The notes beneath the pieces are model-generated. The model saw nothing but the letters and a program-made list of their open reading frames with translations. It made no database searches and was not told where the DNA came from. Shown here piece after piece: positions 50,353 to 59,779 of a DNA stretch of 64,000 bases (within the stretch, counting starts at the first letter, position 1; every line of letters begins with the position of its first letter). The DNA lies in contig JAKAFW010000018.1 of NCBI GenBank assembly GCA_021817845.1, positions 1-64,000 on the forward strand, in the 5' to 3' direction. This DNA comes from FEN-1297 sp021817845 (GTDB taxonomy: Bacteria > Bacteroidota > Ignavibacteria > Ignavibacteriales > Ignavibacteriaceae). The translations under genes were made by a program, and so were the position numbers.

Positions 50353-53028
50353 ATGAATGATGAAAAATCAAAAGAACAAGAATTTATTGATACTGAAACA
50401 AGGGAATGGCTGTACTCGCTTGATTATGTTTTGGAGCATGGCGGTCCCGAAAGAGTTATAGACATACTACAGCAGCTTCAAATTAGAGCACATAAAGCTG
50501 GTGTTAATGTCCCCTTTTCTGCAAATACTCCTTACATAAATACCATTCCGCGCGAACAACAACCCCCTTTCCCGGGTGATAGAGAAATTGAAAGAAGAAT
50601 TAAAAGTCTCATCCGCTGGAATGCAATGGCTATGGTGGTCAAAGCTAATAAATTAGAACACGGTATCGGAGGGCATATTTCCACATACGCTTCGGCAGCT
50701 TCTTTATATGAAATAGGCTTCAATCATTTCTTCCGCGGTAAAGGTGAAGATTATGACGGCGACCAGATTTTCTTTCAGGGTCATGCTTCCCCCGGAATTT
50801 ATGCAAGAGCTTTTCTTGAAGGAAGAATTTCCAAAGAGCAATTAGAAAACTTTAGAAGGGAATTAAAGCCCGGCGGCGGTCTATCGTCATATCCCCATCC
50901 CTGGCTTATGCCTAATTTTTGGGAGTTCCCTACTGTTTCAATGGGGCTTGGTCCAATCATGTCAATTTATCAAGCAAGATTTAACCGCTATCTTGAAGAC
51001 CGTGGTTTGAAAAAACCAAACGGCTCTAAAGTTTGGGCTTTCTTAGGTGATGGAGAAACCGACGAACCGGAAACCCTCGGCGCAATTACTCTTGCATCAA
51101 GAGAAAAACTTGATAACTTAATTTTTGTTATCAACTGTAATTTGCAGAGACTCGATGGACCGGTAAGAGGTAACGGAAAAATTATTCAAGAGCTTGAAGC
51201 TAGCTTTAGGGGTGCAGGCTGGAATGTTATAAAAGTAATTTGGGGAAGCGACTGGGATCCGCTTCTTGAAAAAGATAAAGACGGCAAGCTTGTAAAAAGA
51301 TTAGGCGAAATAGTCGATGGTCAATATCAAAAATATTCCGTAGAGACCGGGCAATATATTCGAAAACATCTTTGTGCTGACGACCCCGATTTATTAAAAA
51401 TGCTGGAACCTCTTTCGGACGAACAATTAAGAATAATGAAACGCGGCGGGCACGATCCGGAAAAAGTTTATACTGCTTATAAATCCGCTGTTGAACATAC
51501 AGGTTCTCCGACCGTCATTCTTGCAAAAACAATAAAAGGATACGGGCTCGGTGAAAGCGGTGAAGGTAAAAACATTACCCATCAGCAAAAAAAATTAAAT
51601 GAAGATGAACTTGCAGAATTTAGAACCCGTTTCGGCATTCCTATCTCCGATGAAGAAGTTGCCCAAGCGCCTTTCTATAAGCCTGCCGATGACACTCATG
51701 AAATGAAGTATATACAGGAAAGAAGAAAAATTCTTGGAGGATTTGTTCCTTCGCGCAAGACAAATCTTCGCCCGATTAAAACTCCTCCTGAAGAAATCTT
51801 TGAAGAATTTTATAAAGGTACCGAAGGGAGAGAAGCTTCAACAACTATGGTGTTTGTAAGAATTCTTGCTAAACTTTTACGCGATAAAGAAATTGGTAAA
51901 CTAATTGTTCCGATTGTTCCCGATGAAGCAAGAACATTTGGAATGGAAGCCTTATTCCGCCAGATAGGCATTTATTCTCACGCCGGTCAACTTTATGAAC
52001 CTGTCGATAAGGAAAGCCTTCTTTACTACAAAGAAGCCAAAAATGGTCAAATCCTTGAAGAAGGAATTACCGAAGCAGGTTCTATGGCTTCATTCATGGC
52101 AGCTGGAACCGCTTACGCGACTCATGGAATAAATATGATTCCGTTCTTTATTTATTATTCAATGTTTGGACTTCAAAGAATAGGCGATTTAATTTGGGCT
52201 GCGGGCGATATGAGCGCAAAGGGATTTCTAATCGGCGGAACTGCCGGAAGAACCACCTTAGCCGGCGAGGGATTGCAACACCAGGACGGCAACAGCCACC
52301 TTCTTGCATATCCGGTTCCGAATCTTGTTGCTTATGATCCTGCTTTTGCATTTGAAATTGCCGTCATAGTGAGAGACGGAATTAGAAGGATGTATGAAGA
52401 ACAAGAAAAAGTATTTTATTATCTGACGGTTATGAATGAAAACTATGCGATGCCTCCTATGCCTGAAGGCGCTAAGGAGGGTATTGTTAAAGGAATGTAT
52501 AAATTAAAACCATCACAAAAGAAAAACTTAAAATTAAAAGCTCAACTTTTCGGCAGCGGTACAATTCTAAATGAAGTTTTAAAAGCTCAGACTATCCTTG
52601 AAGAAGATTATAAAATTTCCACCGATGTTTGGAGCGTTACCAGCTATAAAGAATTAAGAAGAGACGCAATGGATGCAGAACGTTGGAATATGCTTCATCC
52701 AGGCGAGGAGATGAAAATTCCTTATGTTACAAAAATGTTGAAGGATGAAGAAGGTGTTTTTGTCGCCGCATCGGATTATGTAAAAACACTCCCCGACTCG
52801 ATTGCCAAATGGTTTCCAAGTCATCTATATGCTTTAGGTACTGATGGTTTCGGTAGAAGCGAAGGAAGATCAAGCTTGCGGGATTTCTTTGAAGTCGATG
52901 CAAAACATATAGTGGTTGCAACTTTATATGCACTTTCAAAAGAAGATAAAATTAAAGCTGCAGTTGTAGATAAAGCGATAAAGGATTTAGGTGTTGATTC
53001 TTCAAAGCCAAATCCTCTTACCGTTTAA
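50353..53028 (+). CDS. aceE: Pyruvate dehydrogenase E1 component (homodimeric type)
   Basis: 891 residues, full length for the AceE type. The thiamine diphosphate motif is FLGDGETDEPETLGAITLASREKLDNLIFVINCNLQRLDGPVRGNGK (GDG near 232 and the N about 27 residues later). The FFQGHASPGIYARAFLEGR and GGGLSSYPHPWLMPNFWEFPTVSMGLGP stretches are intact, and the transketolase-like middle and C-terminal domains follow. It decarboxylates pyruvate and reductively acetylates the E2 lipoyl arm. First gene of aceE-aceF-lpd, 38 bp before aceF. The organism also has PFOR. Confidence 0.97.
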   Translation: MNDEKSKEQEFIDTETREWLYSLDYVLEHGGPERVIDILQQLQIRAHKAGVNVPFSANTPYINTIPREQQPPFPGDREIERRIKSLIRWNAMAMVVKANKLEHGIGGHISTYASAASLYEIGFNHFFRGKGEDYDGDQIFFQGHASPGIYARAFLEGRISKEQLENFRRELKPGGGLSSYPHPWLMPNFWEFPTVSMGLGPIMSIYQARFNRYLEDRGLKKPNGSKVWAFLGDGETDEPETLGAITLASREKLDNLIFVINCNLQRLDGPVRGNGKIIQELEASFRGAGWNVIKVIWGSDWDPLLEKDKDGKLVKRLGEIVDGQYQKYSVETGQYIRKHLCADDPDLLKMLEPLSDEQLRIMKRGGHDPEKVYTAYKSAVEHTGSPTVILAKTIKGYGLGESGEGKNITHQQKKLNEDELAEFRTRFGIPISDEEVAQAPFYKPADDTHEMKYIQERRKILGGFVPSRKTNLRPIKTPPEEIFEEFYKGTEGREASTTMVFVRILAKLLRDKEIGKLIVPIVPDEARTFGMEALFRQIGIYSHAGQLYEPVDKESLLYYKEAKNGQILEEGITEAGSMASFMAAGTAYATHGINMIPFFIYYSMFGLQRIGDLIWAAGDMSAKGFLIGGTAGRTTLAGEGLQHQDGNSHLLAYPVPNLVAYDPAFAFEIAVIVRDGIRRMYEEQEKVFYYLTVMNENYAMPPMPEGAKEGIVKGMYKLKPSQKKNLKLKAQLFGSGTILNEVLKAQTILEEDYKISTDVWSVTSYKELRRDAMDAERWNMLHPGEEMKIPYVTKMLKDEEGVFVAASDYVKTLPDSIAKWFPSHLYALGTDGFGRSEGRSSLRDFFEVDAKHIVVATLYALSKEDKIKAAVVDKAIKDLGVDSSKPNPLTV

Positions 53029-53066
53029 TCAATTTATTCAAAAGAAGAAAATCTTTAAGGTAAAAA

Positions 53067-54752
53067 ATGGCAACAGAATTTAAATTACCAGAACTTGGCG
53101 AAAATATTGAAGCTGCAGATGTACTCAATATTCTTGTCAAAGTCGGCGATAAAGTGGAAAAAGATCAAGGCATAATTGAAATTGAAACCGACAAAGCAAC
53201 AATTGAAGTTCCTTCAACAGTTTCCGGAGTCATAAAAGAAATCCTAATTAAACCGGGGGAAAAAGTAAAAGTCGGACAAGCAATAGTTACCTTTGACGAA
53301 GGCAATGTTAAAGCCGCATCAAAACCTGCTGAGAAAAAGGAAACCGTAACAGTTCAAAAAGAAGATATAAAACAACCTTCTGAAAAAAAATCTGCACCCG
53401 AAGCACGACCGGTAAAATCCGTAAGCGAAGTTGTTGAAATGAAACTTCCCGAACTTGGCGAAAATATTGAATCGGCAGATGTGCTGAATGTATTGGTCAA
53501 AACCGGAGATATAATTGGAAAAGATCAAGGCGTAATTGAAATAGAAACCGATAAAGCAACAATTGAAGTACCTTCAACATTATCAGGAAAAGTTGTAGAT
53601 ATCCTGCTTAAGCCGGGAGAAAAAGCAAAAGTGGGACAGGTAATTCTAAAAGTGGAAACTAGCGATATAACGGTAGAAGAAAAGATAGAAGCTAAAAAGC
53701 CTGAGTCAATACAAGCCAAAGCGGAAGAAACGGTTGAACTGAAAAATGCCGCTAATATAGATTCATCAAAAGGAGAGAGAAATAAATTTGCTCCCGGAGA
53801 AGTCGATCAACAGCCTCCGATTGCTAAAGAAGCAGCCCCGGCTGCGCCCTCGGTTAGAAGAATAGCGCGCGAAATCGGCGTAGACATAAATAAAGTTCGC
53901 GGAACAGGTCCATTCGGAAGAATCTCAATGGATGACGTAAAAGCGTACGCGAAAAAAATAAATGAAAGCAGAGAAAGTCAAACATCTTTTGGAATTAAAC
54001 AGGAAGCGCTTCCTGACTTTTCAAAATTCGGGGAGTTTGAAGTTAAGCCAATGAGCAATATTCGAGCTAAAACAGGCGTTCATTTAAGCTATGCATGGCA
54101 AACGATCCCTCATGTAACACAACACGATAAAGCCGACATAACCGAGCTTGAAAGAATTAGAAAAGCATATAATCCAAAAGTGGAAAAAGCCGGAGGGAAA
54201 TTAACCGTTACAGCAATTCTTCTTAAAGTGATTTCTGCTGCGTTAAAAGTGTTCCCGCAATTTAACAGCAGTGTAGATCTTGAAAAGAAACAAGTTATTT
54301 ACAAAAAATATTTTAACATCGGCATTGCAGTAGATACTGAGCATGGATTAATTGTTCCGGTTATTAAAAACGTCGATCACAAAAACCTTACAGAGCTTGC
54401 AGTCGAAATGAACTCGATTGCGGAGAAAGCAAGAATCAGAAAAATATCGTTAGATGAACTTCAAGGAGGATGTTTTACAATTACTAATCTTGGCGGAATC
54501 GGCGGAACTTCATTTACCCCGATAGTAAACTCTCCTGAAGTAGCAATACTCGGTGTTTCAAGAGGTTCATTTGAACCGGTTTATAGAGAAGCACTTCCCG
54601 CCTCGCCGGCAGGCGGGTTCGAGCCACGATTAATGCTTCCGCTTTCGCTTTCTTACGATCACCGGATCATTGACGGTGCCGATGCCGCAAGATTTTTAAG
54701 ATGGGTTTGCGAAGCGCTTGAACAACCAATAAAAATTTTAATTGAGGGATAA
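53067..54752 (+). CDS. aceF: Pyruvate dehydrogenase E2 (dihydrolipoyl acetyltransferase), two lipoyl domains
   Basis: 561 residues. Two lipoyl domains (about 3-77 and 126-198), each with E-T-D-K-A-T-I-E-V; lipoyl lysines K43 and K163. Their DNA is similar enough to look like an internal duplication. The E1/E3-binding domain is VRRIAREIGVDINKVRGTGPFGRISMDDV. The catalytic domain ends LSLSYDHRIIDGADAARFLRWV with H532 and D536. It transfers acetyl to CoA and forms the complex core. It sits between aceE and lpd as in classical operons. Confidence 0.96.
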   Translation: MATEFKLPELGENIEAADVLNILVKVGDKVEKDQGIIEIETDKATIEVPSTVSGVIKEILIKPGEKVKVGQAIVTFDEGNVKAASKPAEKKETVTVQKEDIKQPSEKKSAPEARPVKSVSEVVEMKLPELGENIESADVLNVLVKTGDIIGKDQGVIEIETDKATIEVPSTLSGKVVDILLKPGEKAKVGQVILKVETSDITVEEKIEAKKPESIQAKAEETVELKNAANIDSSKGERNKFAPGEVDQQPPIAKEAAPAAPSVRRIAREIGVDINKVRGTGPFGRISMDDVKAYAKKINESRESQTSFGIKQEALPDFSKFGEFEVKPMSNIRAKTGVHLSYAWQTIPHVTQHDKADITELERIRKAYNPKVEKAGGKLTVTAILLKVISAALKVFPQFNSSVDLEKKQVIYKKYFNIGIAVDTEHGLIVPVIKNVDHKNLTELAVEMNSIAEKARIRKISLDELQGGCFTITNLGGIGGTSFTPIVNSPEVAILGVSRGSFEPVYREALPASPAGGFEPRLMLPLSLSYDHRIIDGADAARFLRWVCEALEQPIKILIEG

Positions 54753-54809
54753 ACAAGTTCATGTTTAAGTCTAATTGAATGATTGTGAAATTTCGGAGAA
54801 TAGATTTTA

Positions 54810-56219
54810 ATGAGTAATAAAATAATTGTAATTGGTGCCGGTCCTGGTGGTTATGCTGCTGCTTTTTTTGCTGCTGATCTCGGCATGGAAGTAACATTAA
54901 TTGATAAAGAAAAAAATCCCGGCGGTGTTTGTTTGTACCGCGGCTGTATTCCTTCAAAGGCACTTTTGCATGTCGCAAAACTTATCTCCGAAGCGGAAGA
55001 AGCAAAGAATTGGGGAATAGAATTTTCTAAACCAAAAATTGATTTGACTAAGCTAAGAGATTGGAAAAATAGTGTAGTAGCAAAGCTTACCGGAGGTTTG
55101 GGAATTCTTTCCAAACAAAGGAAAATCAATTATATTATCGGCAGTGCAAGGTTCATAAATTCCACAACTTTGAAAGTAGAAAAGTCTGACGGAAGTAGTG
55201 AAGAATTAAAATTTGAAAAAGTTATAATTGCCACAGGCTCGGTTATAGCTACTATTCCGGCATTAAACATTAACAGCAAAAGGATTTTGAATTCAACAAC
55301 AGCACTTGATCTGCCGGAGATCCCAAAAAGTTTATTGGTAATCGGCGGCGGCTATATCGGATTAGAATTAGGTTCGGTTTATAATTCCTTAGGCACTAAA
55401 GTTTCTGTGGTCGAAATGACACCGGGAATTTTACCAGGCGCCGATAGAGATTTGGTTGCGTTCCTTTCAAAAAGAATTGAAAGAAAGTTTGAAAAGGTAA
55501 TGCTTAACTCAAAAGTTCTTGAGTTAAAAGAAGTAAATGACGCAGTCAGCGTTAAAATTCAATCTGCCGACGGGAATATTTCCGAACACCTTTATGATTA
55601 TGTTCTAATGTCTATCGGAAGGAAGCCTGAGACAAAAGGATTAGGGTTAGAAAATACTAAAGTAACCGTTAATCAGCGCGGTTGGATAATTGTGAACGAA
55701 CAATTGAGAACAACCGATCCTAACATCTATGCAATCGGGGACATTATCGGGGAGCCAATGCTTGCACACAAAGCCTCTCACGAAGGTCGCGTTGCTGTTG
55801 AAGCAATTGCCGGACATAAAGTTGCCTTTGAGCCGAAAGCTATCCCCGCAGTAGTTTTTACAGATCCGGAGATTGCATGGGCAGGTTTAACAGAAAATCA
55901 AGCTAAAGAAAAAAATATTAAATATGAGGTGGCTAAGTTTCCTTGGGCTGCTTCCGGACGAGCTACAACGCTTGATAGAAGCGACGGAGTGACAAAATTG
56001 CTTATTGATCCTTCAGACCAAAGAATTCTTGGCGTTGGTATTTGTGGTCCCGGCGCCGGAGAGCTTATTGCCGAAGGTGTCTTGGCAATTGAGATGGGTG
56101 CGAATGCTACAGACCTAAAGTTGACCATACACCCTCATCCGACATTATCGGAAACAGTTATGGAAGCTGCGGAAGTATTCTTCGGACAAAGCACCCACAT
56201 GTATAAGCCAAAGAAATAG
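54810..56219 (+). CDS. lpd: Dihydrolipoyl dehydrogenase
   Basis: 469 residues. FAD-binding GAGPGG (9-14), redox pair C41/C46 in GGVCLYRGCIPSK, a second dinucleotide motif VIGGGYIGLELGSVYNSLG, the ATG and GD boxes (YAIGDIIGEPMLAHKASHEG), and the interface H443/E448 in HPHPTLSETVMEA. It reoxidises the E2 lipoyl group with NAD+. The loop CLYRGC is a mild variant of the usual CLNVGC. It could also serve 2-oxoglutarate dehydrogenase or glycine cleavage (gcvT at 16.8 kb). Confidence 0.97.
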   Translation: MSNKIIVIGAGPGGYAAAFFAADLGMEVTLIDKEKNPGGVCLYRGCIPSKALLHVAKLISEAEEAKNWGIEFSKPKIDLTKLRDWKNSVVAKLTGGLGILSKQRKINYIIGSARFINSTTLKVEKSDGSSEELKFEKVIIATGSVIATIPALNINSKRILNSTTALDLPEIPKSLLVIGGGYIGLELGSVYNSLGTKVSVVEMTPGILPGADRDLVAFLSKRIERKFEKVMLNSKVLELKEVNDAVSVKIQSADGNISEHLYDYVLMSIGRKPETKGLGLENTKVTVNQRGWIIVNEQLRTTDPNIYAIGDIIGEPMLAHKASHEGRVAVEAIAGHKVAFEPKAIPAVVFTDPEIAWAGLTENQAKEKNIKYEVAKFPWAASGRATTLDRSDGVTKLLIDPSDQRILGVGICGPGAGELIAEGVLAIEMGANATDLKLTIHPHPTLSETVMEAAEVFFGQSTHMYKPKK

Positions 56220-56237
56220 CTTTTAGACTCTAAAGCT
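56218..56237. terminator. Possible bidirectional terminator between convergent genes
   Basis: An imperfect inverted repeat AGCTTT...AAAGCT (56218-56223, 56232-56237) overlaps the end of lpd and the end of the convergent gene. T-rich on the plus side (TTTTCTATTTCTT). Short stem with a bulge, so tentative. Confidence 0.35.
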
Positions 56238-58281
56238 TTTCTATTTCTTCAAAGATATTTTTCATTTGGATCAAAGGAATTTTGCAATTGAAATTTTGGC
56301 AAATGTAAACAGTGGGATTGTCTTTTACCGGTGTTTGATACTTGATAAATGATGAAATCTCTTTTAGTTCATTATCGTCATCTGAATTGAGGATAAGAAT
56401 TTTGTTAGGAAGAAATTTCTTCCTTATCCCGTTAAGAATATCTATTACTTCCGAAGAATCTTTTTTCCCCGCTACCACAATTTCGTAAGAAGGACCGAAT
56501 GCAAAATCTAACCCTACTAATGCCTGCGTAAATGATGCCGGAGATTCGTTAATCGAATTTGAAAAACAACTAATTATCTTTGAAGCTAACTCATCATACT
56601 TGTTATTACCGGTAAATCTTCCAAGTTTCAATAAGCTTAAAACTGCAATAGAATTCCCGGATGGAACTGCGCCGTCATAAATTTCTTTTTGCCGGAGTAA
56701 TAATTCTTCACTTCCAATACCGGTGAAAAAAAATGCATCCTCTTCTTCATCCCAAAAATTATGGATTAAATATTCCGTAAACTCAATTGCCTTTTTAAGA
56801 TAAAATGTTTTGAACGTCGCCTCATATAGATCGATTAAAGCGGAGATGAAAAACGAATAATCATCTAGGTTGGCGGTCACTGCCGCTTCATTATCCCGGT
56901 ATCGATGGAGTAGAATTCCATTTTTACCCGTCATATTATCTAAAATAAACGAAGCTGCCTTTTCTGCTTCTGCGATATAATAAGAATTTCCAAATACTTG
57001 CGACGCTCTTGCCAGGGCTGAAATCATTAAGCTATTCCAGTCTGTTAAAATTTTATCATCTTTGTAAGGATGGATTCTCTTCTCGCGAAAGTCAAATAGT
57101 CTTTTTCTTAAAGAGTCTATTCTCTCAATCATCCCTGGTGGGAGTGCATCTGGAGAAATCTTTAAATGAAGTATATGTTCTTCGATTTTCTGATCATTAG
57201 ATTGATTTTCGAGTGCTCCACTCTTTTCAATGTTATAAATTTCAATTAATAATTTTGCATCATCTTTGCCAAGAACATTTTGAATCTCACCTTGACTCCA
57301 TAAATAGAATTTCCCTTCTTCACCTTCACTGTCGGCATCTTCAGCTGAATAAAAACCTCCTTCGGGAGAAGTCATATCGCGTAAAACATAGGCCAATATT
57401 TCTTCAGCTGTTCTTTTATAAATTTCTTTCCTGGTTGCCTGGTATGCCTCTGTATAAGCAATGGAAAGGAGGGCTTGGTCGTATAACATTTTTTCAAAAT
57501 GGGGTACAAGCCATTTTGAGTCTGTAGAGTATCGATGGAAACCGAACCCGATTTGATCGTAAATCCCCCCTTTGCGCATTTCCATCAAAGTTTTTTCAAC
57601 CATTTCGAGTGCGTGAGGTTCGTTTTTTCTTTTCCAGTATCTTAAAAGAAAAGTAAAATTGTGCGGAGTAGGAAATTTTGGAGCGGAATAGAATCCACCA
57701 TTCTCTCTGTCAAATCTTTTTTCAAAATTGTTATATGCTTTATCAAATATGCTTTCACTTAATTGGACGGAATGATTTGAATGTTGATCTTTTTGTAATG
57801 CACTTGCAATATCTCCGGCTGATTTCAAAATATCATCCCGTTTTGATTTCCAAATTTCATTTATCTTTGGAACAAACTCCAACATCCCGATCCTTCCAAA
57901 GCGGCCTACTTTCGGAAAGTAAGTCCCAGCAAAAAAAGGTTTTTTATCCGGTGTCATAATTATAGTCATAGGCCAGCCGCCGCTACCTGTAAGCATTTGG
58001 CAGACGGTCATATATATTCCGTCAATATCAGGTCTCTCTTCACGATCGACCTTGATTGAAACAAATACCTCATTCATCAAACCGGCTACTTCTATATCTT
58101 CAAATGATTCTTTTTCCATTACATGGCACCAATGACAAGTTGAATAACCAATAGAAAGAAATACCGGTTTATCGTCTAATTTGGCTTTGCTAAATGCCTC
58201 TTCACACCATGGAAACCAATCGACCGGATTTTGGGCATGTTGTAGTAAGTATGGACTTTTTTCTTTTGCTAAATGATTCAA
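56230..58281 (-). CDS. YyaL/SSP411-like thioredoxin-domain protein (DUF255)
   Basis: 683 residues. The N-terminal thioredoxin-like domain has LAKEKSPYLLQHAQNPVDWFPW and the CxxC STCHWCHVMEKESF (C49, C52). A six-hairpin glycosidase-like (alpha/alpha)6 domain fills the rest (GGGFYSAPKFPTPHNFTFLLRYW, GIYDQIGFGFHRYSTDSKWLVPHFEKMLYDQALL, GGFYSAEDADSEGEEGKFYLW, ILTDWNSLMISALARA). Conserved from bacteria to mammals (spermatogenesis-associated SPATA20), function not established. No signal peptide, so cytosolic. Convergent with lpd. Confidence 0.9.
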   Translation of the reverse strand: MNHLAKEKSPYLLQHAQNPVDWFPWCEEAFSKAKLDDKPVFLSIGYSTCHWCHVMEKESFEDIEVAGLMNEVFVSIKVDREERPDIDGIYMTVCQMLTGSGGWPMTIIMTPDKKPFFAGTYFPKVGRFGRIGMLEFVPKINEIWKSKRDDILKSAGDIASALQKDQHSNHSVQLSESIFDKAYNNFEKRFDRENGGFYSAPKFPTPHNFTFLLRYWKRKNEPHALEMVEKTLMEMRKGGIYDQIGFGFHRYSTDSKWLVPHFEKMLYDQALLSIAYTEAYQATRKEIYKRTAEEILAYVLRDMTSPEGGFYSAEDADSEGEEGKFYLWSQGEIQNVLGKDDAKLLIEIYNIEKSGALENQSNDQKIEEHILHLKISPDALPPGMIERIDSLRKRLFDFREKRIHPYKDDKILTDWNSLMISALARASQVFGNSYYIAEAEKAASFILDNMTGKNGILLHRYRDNEAAVTANLDDYSFFISALIDLYEATFKTFYLKKAIEFTEYLIHNFWDEEEDAFFFTGIGSEELLLRQKEIYDGAVPSGNSIAVLSLLKLGRFTGNNKYDELASKIISCFSNSINESPASFTQALVGLDFAFGPSYEIVVAGKKDSSEVIDILNGIRKKFLPNKILILNSDDDNELKEISSFIKYQTPVKDNPTVYICQNFNCKIPLIQMKNIFEEIEKL

Positions 58282-58413
58282 ATTGCTTATCTCGATATGG
58301 ATTTTGTGATAAAAATAAGCATATAATGTTAAACCGGATGTGAAATACGATAATATCGTTGAATATCATTTCTTTTTTCAATATGTTATTCTAAACAAAA
58401 AATGATTTGAAAA

Positions 58414-59145
58414 ATGGACAATAAAAATCAACTAATTTTCCCTGCAGCAATAATAAGTCTTGTCTTTTTGATTGGAATTATAATCATTGTATCTGCTTGG
58501 AAATCAAATTATAGTTCTAATCAAACAATAACAGTTACCGGCTCGGCAAAGCAAGATATTACTTCAGACTTTGCGATTTTGAAAGGAATGTTGTTTGTTG
58601 AATCTCCTAATGCGGAAAGCGCCTATAAAGAATTGGAAAGAGAGAAGCCAATACTTTTTAATTACTTGAGGTCTAAAGGATTTCCACAGGATAAAATTGA
58701 ACTTTCCACAATTACGAATTTTCCTGTCTATCAACTTTCTCCAACTGGGCAACAGACAAACACGGTTATCGCTTATAACTACAACCAGCGTATTGCAATT
58801 CAATCCACCGATGTTTATAAAATTAAAGCAATCTCTCTCGAGATAAGTTCTCTAATTGAAAAAGGTGTTAATTTTCGTGTGGATATGCCCGAATATCATT
58901 ACTTAAAATTAGCCGATTTGAAAATTGAAATTCAAGCCGCAGCCGCTAAAGATGCAATGATAAGAGCGGAAAAAATTGCAGAGGCAACAGGAAGAAAGTT
59001 AGGCCCGATGAGAAGTGCAAAAATGGGCGTATTGCAAATTACACCAAGGTTTTCAAATCAAGTTTCCGATTATGGAATTAACGATCTCACGTCAATTGAT
59101 AAGGAAATAACAGCAGTAGTTAATGCTTCATTTGAAATTGAATAA
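58414..59145 (+). CDS. SIMPL-domain (DUF541) periplasmic protein
   Basis: 243 residues. An N-terminal membrane anchor or signal (IFPAAIISLVFLIGIIIIVSAW) is followed by the SIMPL domain: TITVTGSAKQDITSDFAILKGMLFVE, LFNYLRSKGFPQDKIELSTITNFPVY, YNYNQRIAIQSTDVYKIKAISLEISSLIEKGVNF, then LKIEIQAAAAKDAMIRAEKIAEATGRKLGPM. Related proteins (BP26, YggE) are periplasmic and form large rings; the role is unclear, linked to oxidative stress in E. coli. The ATG lies 132 bp from the divergent YyaL-like gene. Confidence 0.88.
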   Translation: MDNKNQLIFPAAIISLVFLIGIIIIVSAWKSNYSSNQTITVTGSAKQDITSDFAILKGMLFVESPNAESAYKELEREKPILFNYLRSKGFPQDKIELSTITNFPVYQLSPTGQQTNTVIAYNYNQRIAIQSTDVYKIKAISLEISSLIEKGVNFRVDMPEYHYLKLADLKIEIQAAAAKDAMIRAEKIAEATGRKLGPMRSAKMGVLQITPRFSNQVSDYGINDLTSIDKEITAVVNASFEIE

Positions 59146-59257
59146 CTCATATTTAGGCTAAAGTACAAATAAAAACATGAAGTAAATGTCGTGATTATTA
59201 TCTATTTTTACCCGGTAAAAGATAGATTTTTTGATGAAATAAATACCGGAAATAATT

Positions 59258-59674
59258 ATGACTAAACCTCAAATCTGGGTTGCTGCTTTTTTAGGACTCT
59301 TTTTAATTTTATTTATTCTTGAAAAAGTTACCGTGCGTTCCGACGTTCAGGTTAAACCTTCCACCGGAGTAGCTCCGCAAATGGGGCAATCAGCTCAGCC
59401 GTCGACAGCAGAGGACTTGATCTCAAGTATTGGCTGTACCAGTTGCCACGGCGCAGATCTTAACGGCACTAAAATGGCTCCAAACATACACGGCGTTAAG
59501 AAATATTGGTCAAGAGACAATTTGATTAATTATCTTCGTAATCCAAGTTCGTTTATGTCTTCTGAGCGATTTAAAAATTATAGGGCAAAATATCAGATCA
59601 TGATGCCGTCGTTTAATAACATTGACGTTAAAAATCTTGGTAAGATTGCCGATTATTTGCTTCAGCTTCAGTAA
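59258..59674 (+). CDS. Membrane-anchored monoheme cytochrome c
   Basis: 138 residues. One N-terminal membrane helix (about 5-21: IWVAAFLGLFLILFILE), then a proline/glutamine-rich spacer and a cytochrome c domain with heme-binding C60-T-S-C63-H64 (SIGCTSCHGADLNG). The distal methionine is probably in YQIMMPSFNNID. The protein end (KNLGKIADYLLQLQ) is the usual final helix. It likely carries electrons on the periplasmic side of the inner membrane. It stands apart from the two minus-strand cytochromes at 61-62 kb. Confidence 0.88.
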   Translation: MTKPQIWVAAFLGLFLILFILEKVTVRSDVQVKPSTGVAPQMGQSAQPSTAEDLISSIGCTSCHGADLNGTKMAPNIHGVKKYWSRDNLINYLRNPSSFMSSERFKNYRAKYQIMMPSFNNIDVKNLGKIADYLLQLQ

Positions 59675-59730
59675 TAATTTTACAAGATAAATTGTTAGAT
59701 CACCAAAGAATTAAAATTATTTAAAACAAA

Positions 59731-59756
59731 AACGCCCTGATAATTATCAGGGCGTT
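59731..59756 (-). terminator. Terminator of the aldolase gene
   Basis: A perfect 26 bp palindrome, AACGCCCTGATAA and its complement (59731-59756). On the minus strand it is followed by TTTTGTTTT, giving a good rho-independent terminator 23 bp after the aldolase stop. On the plus strand the T-tract is absent. Confidence 0.85.
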
Positions 59757-59779
59757 CTCATAGTAAATAAGTCTATTCG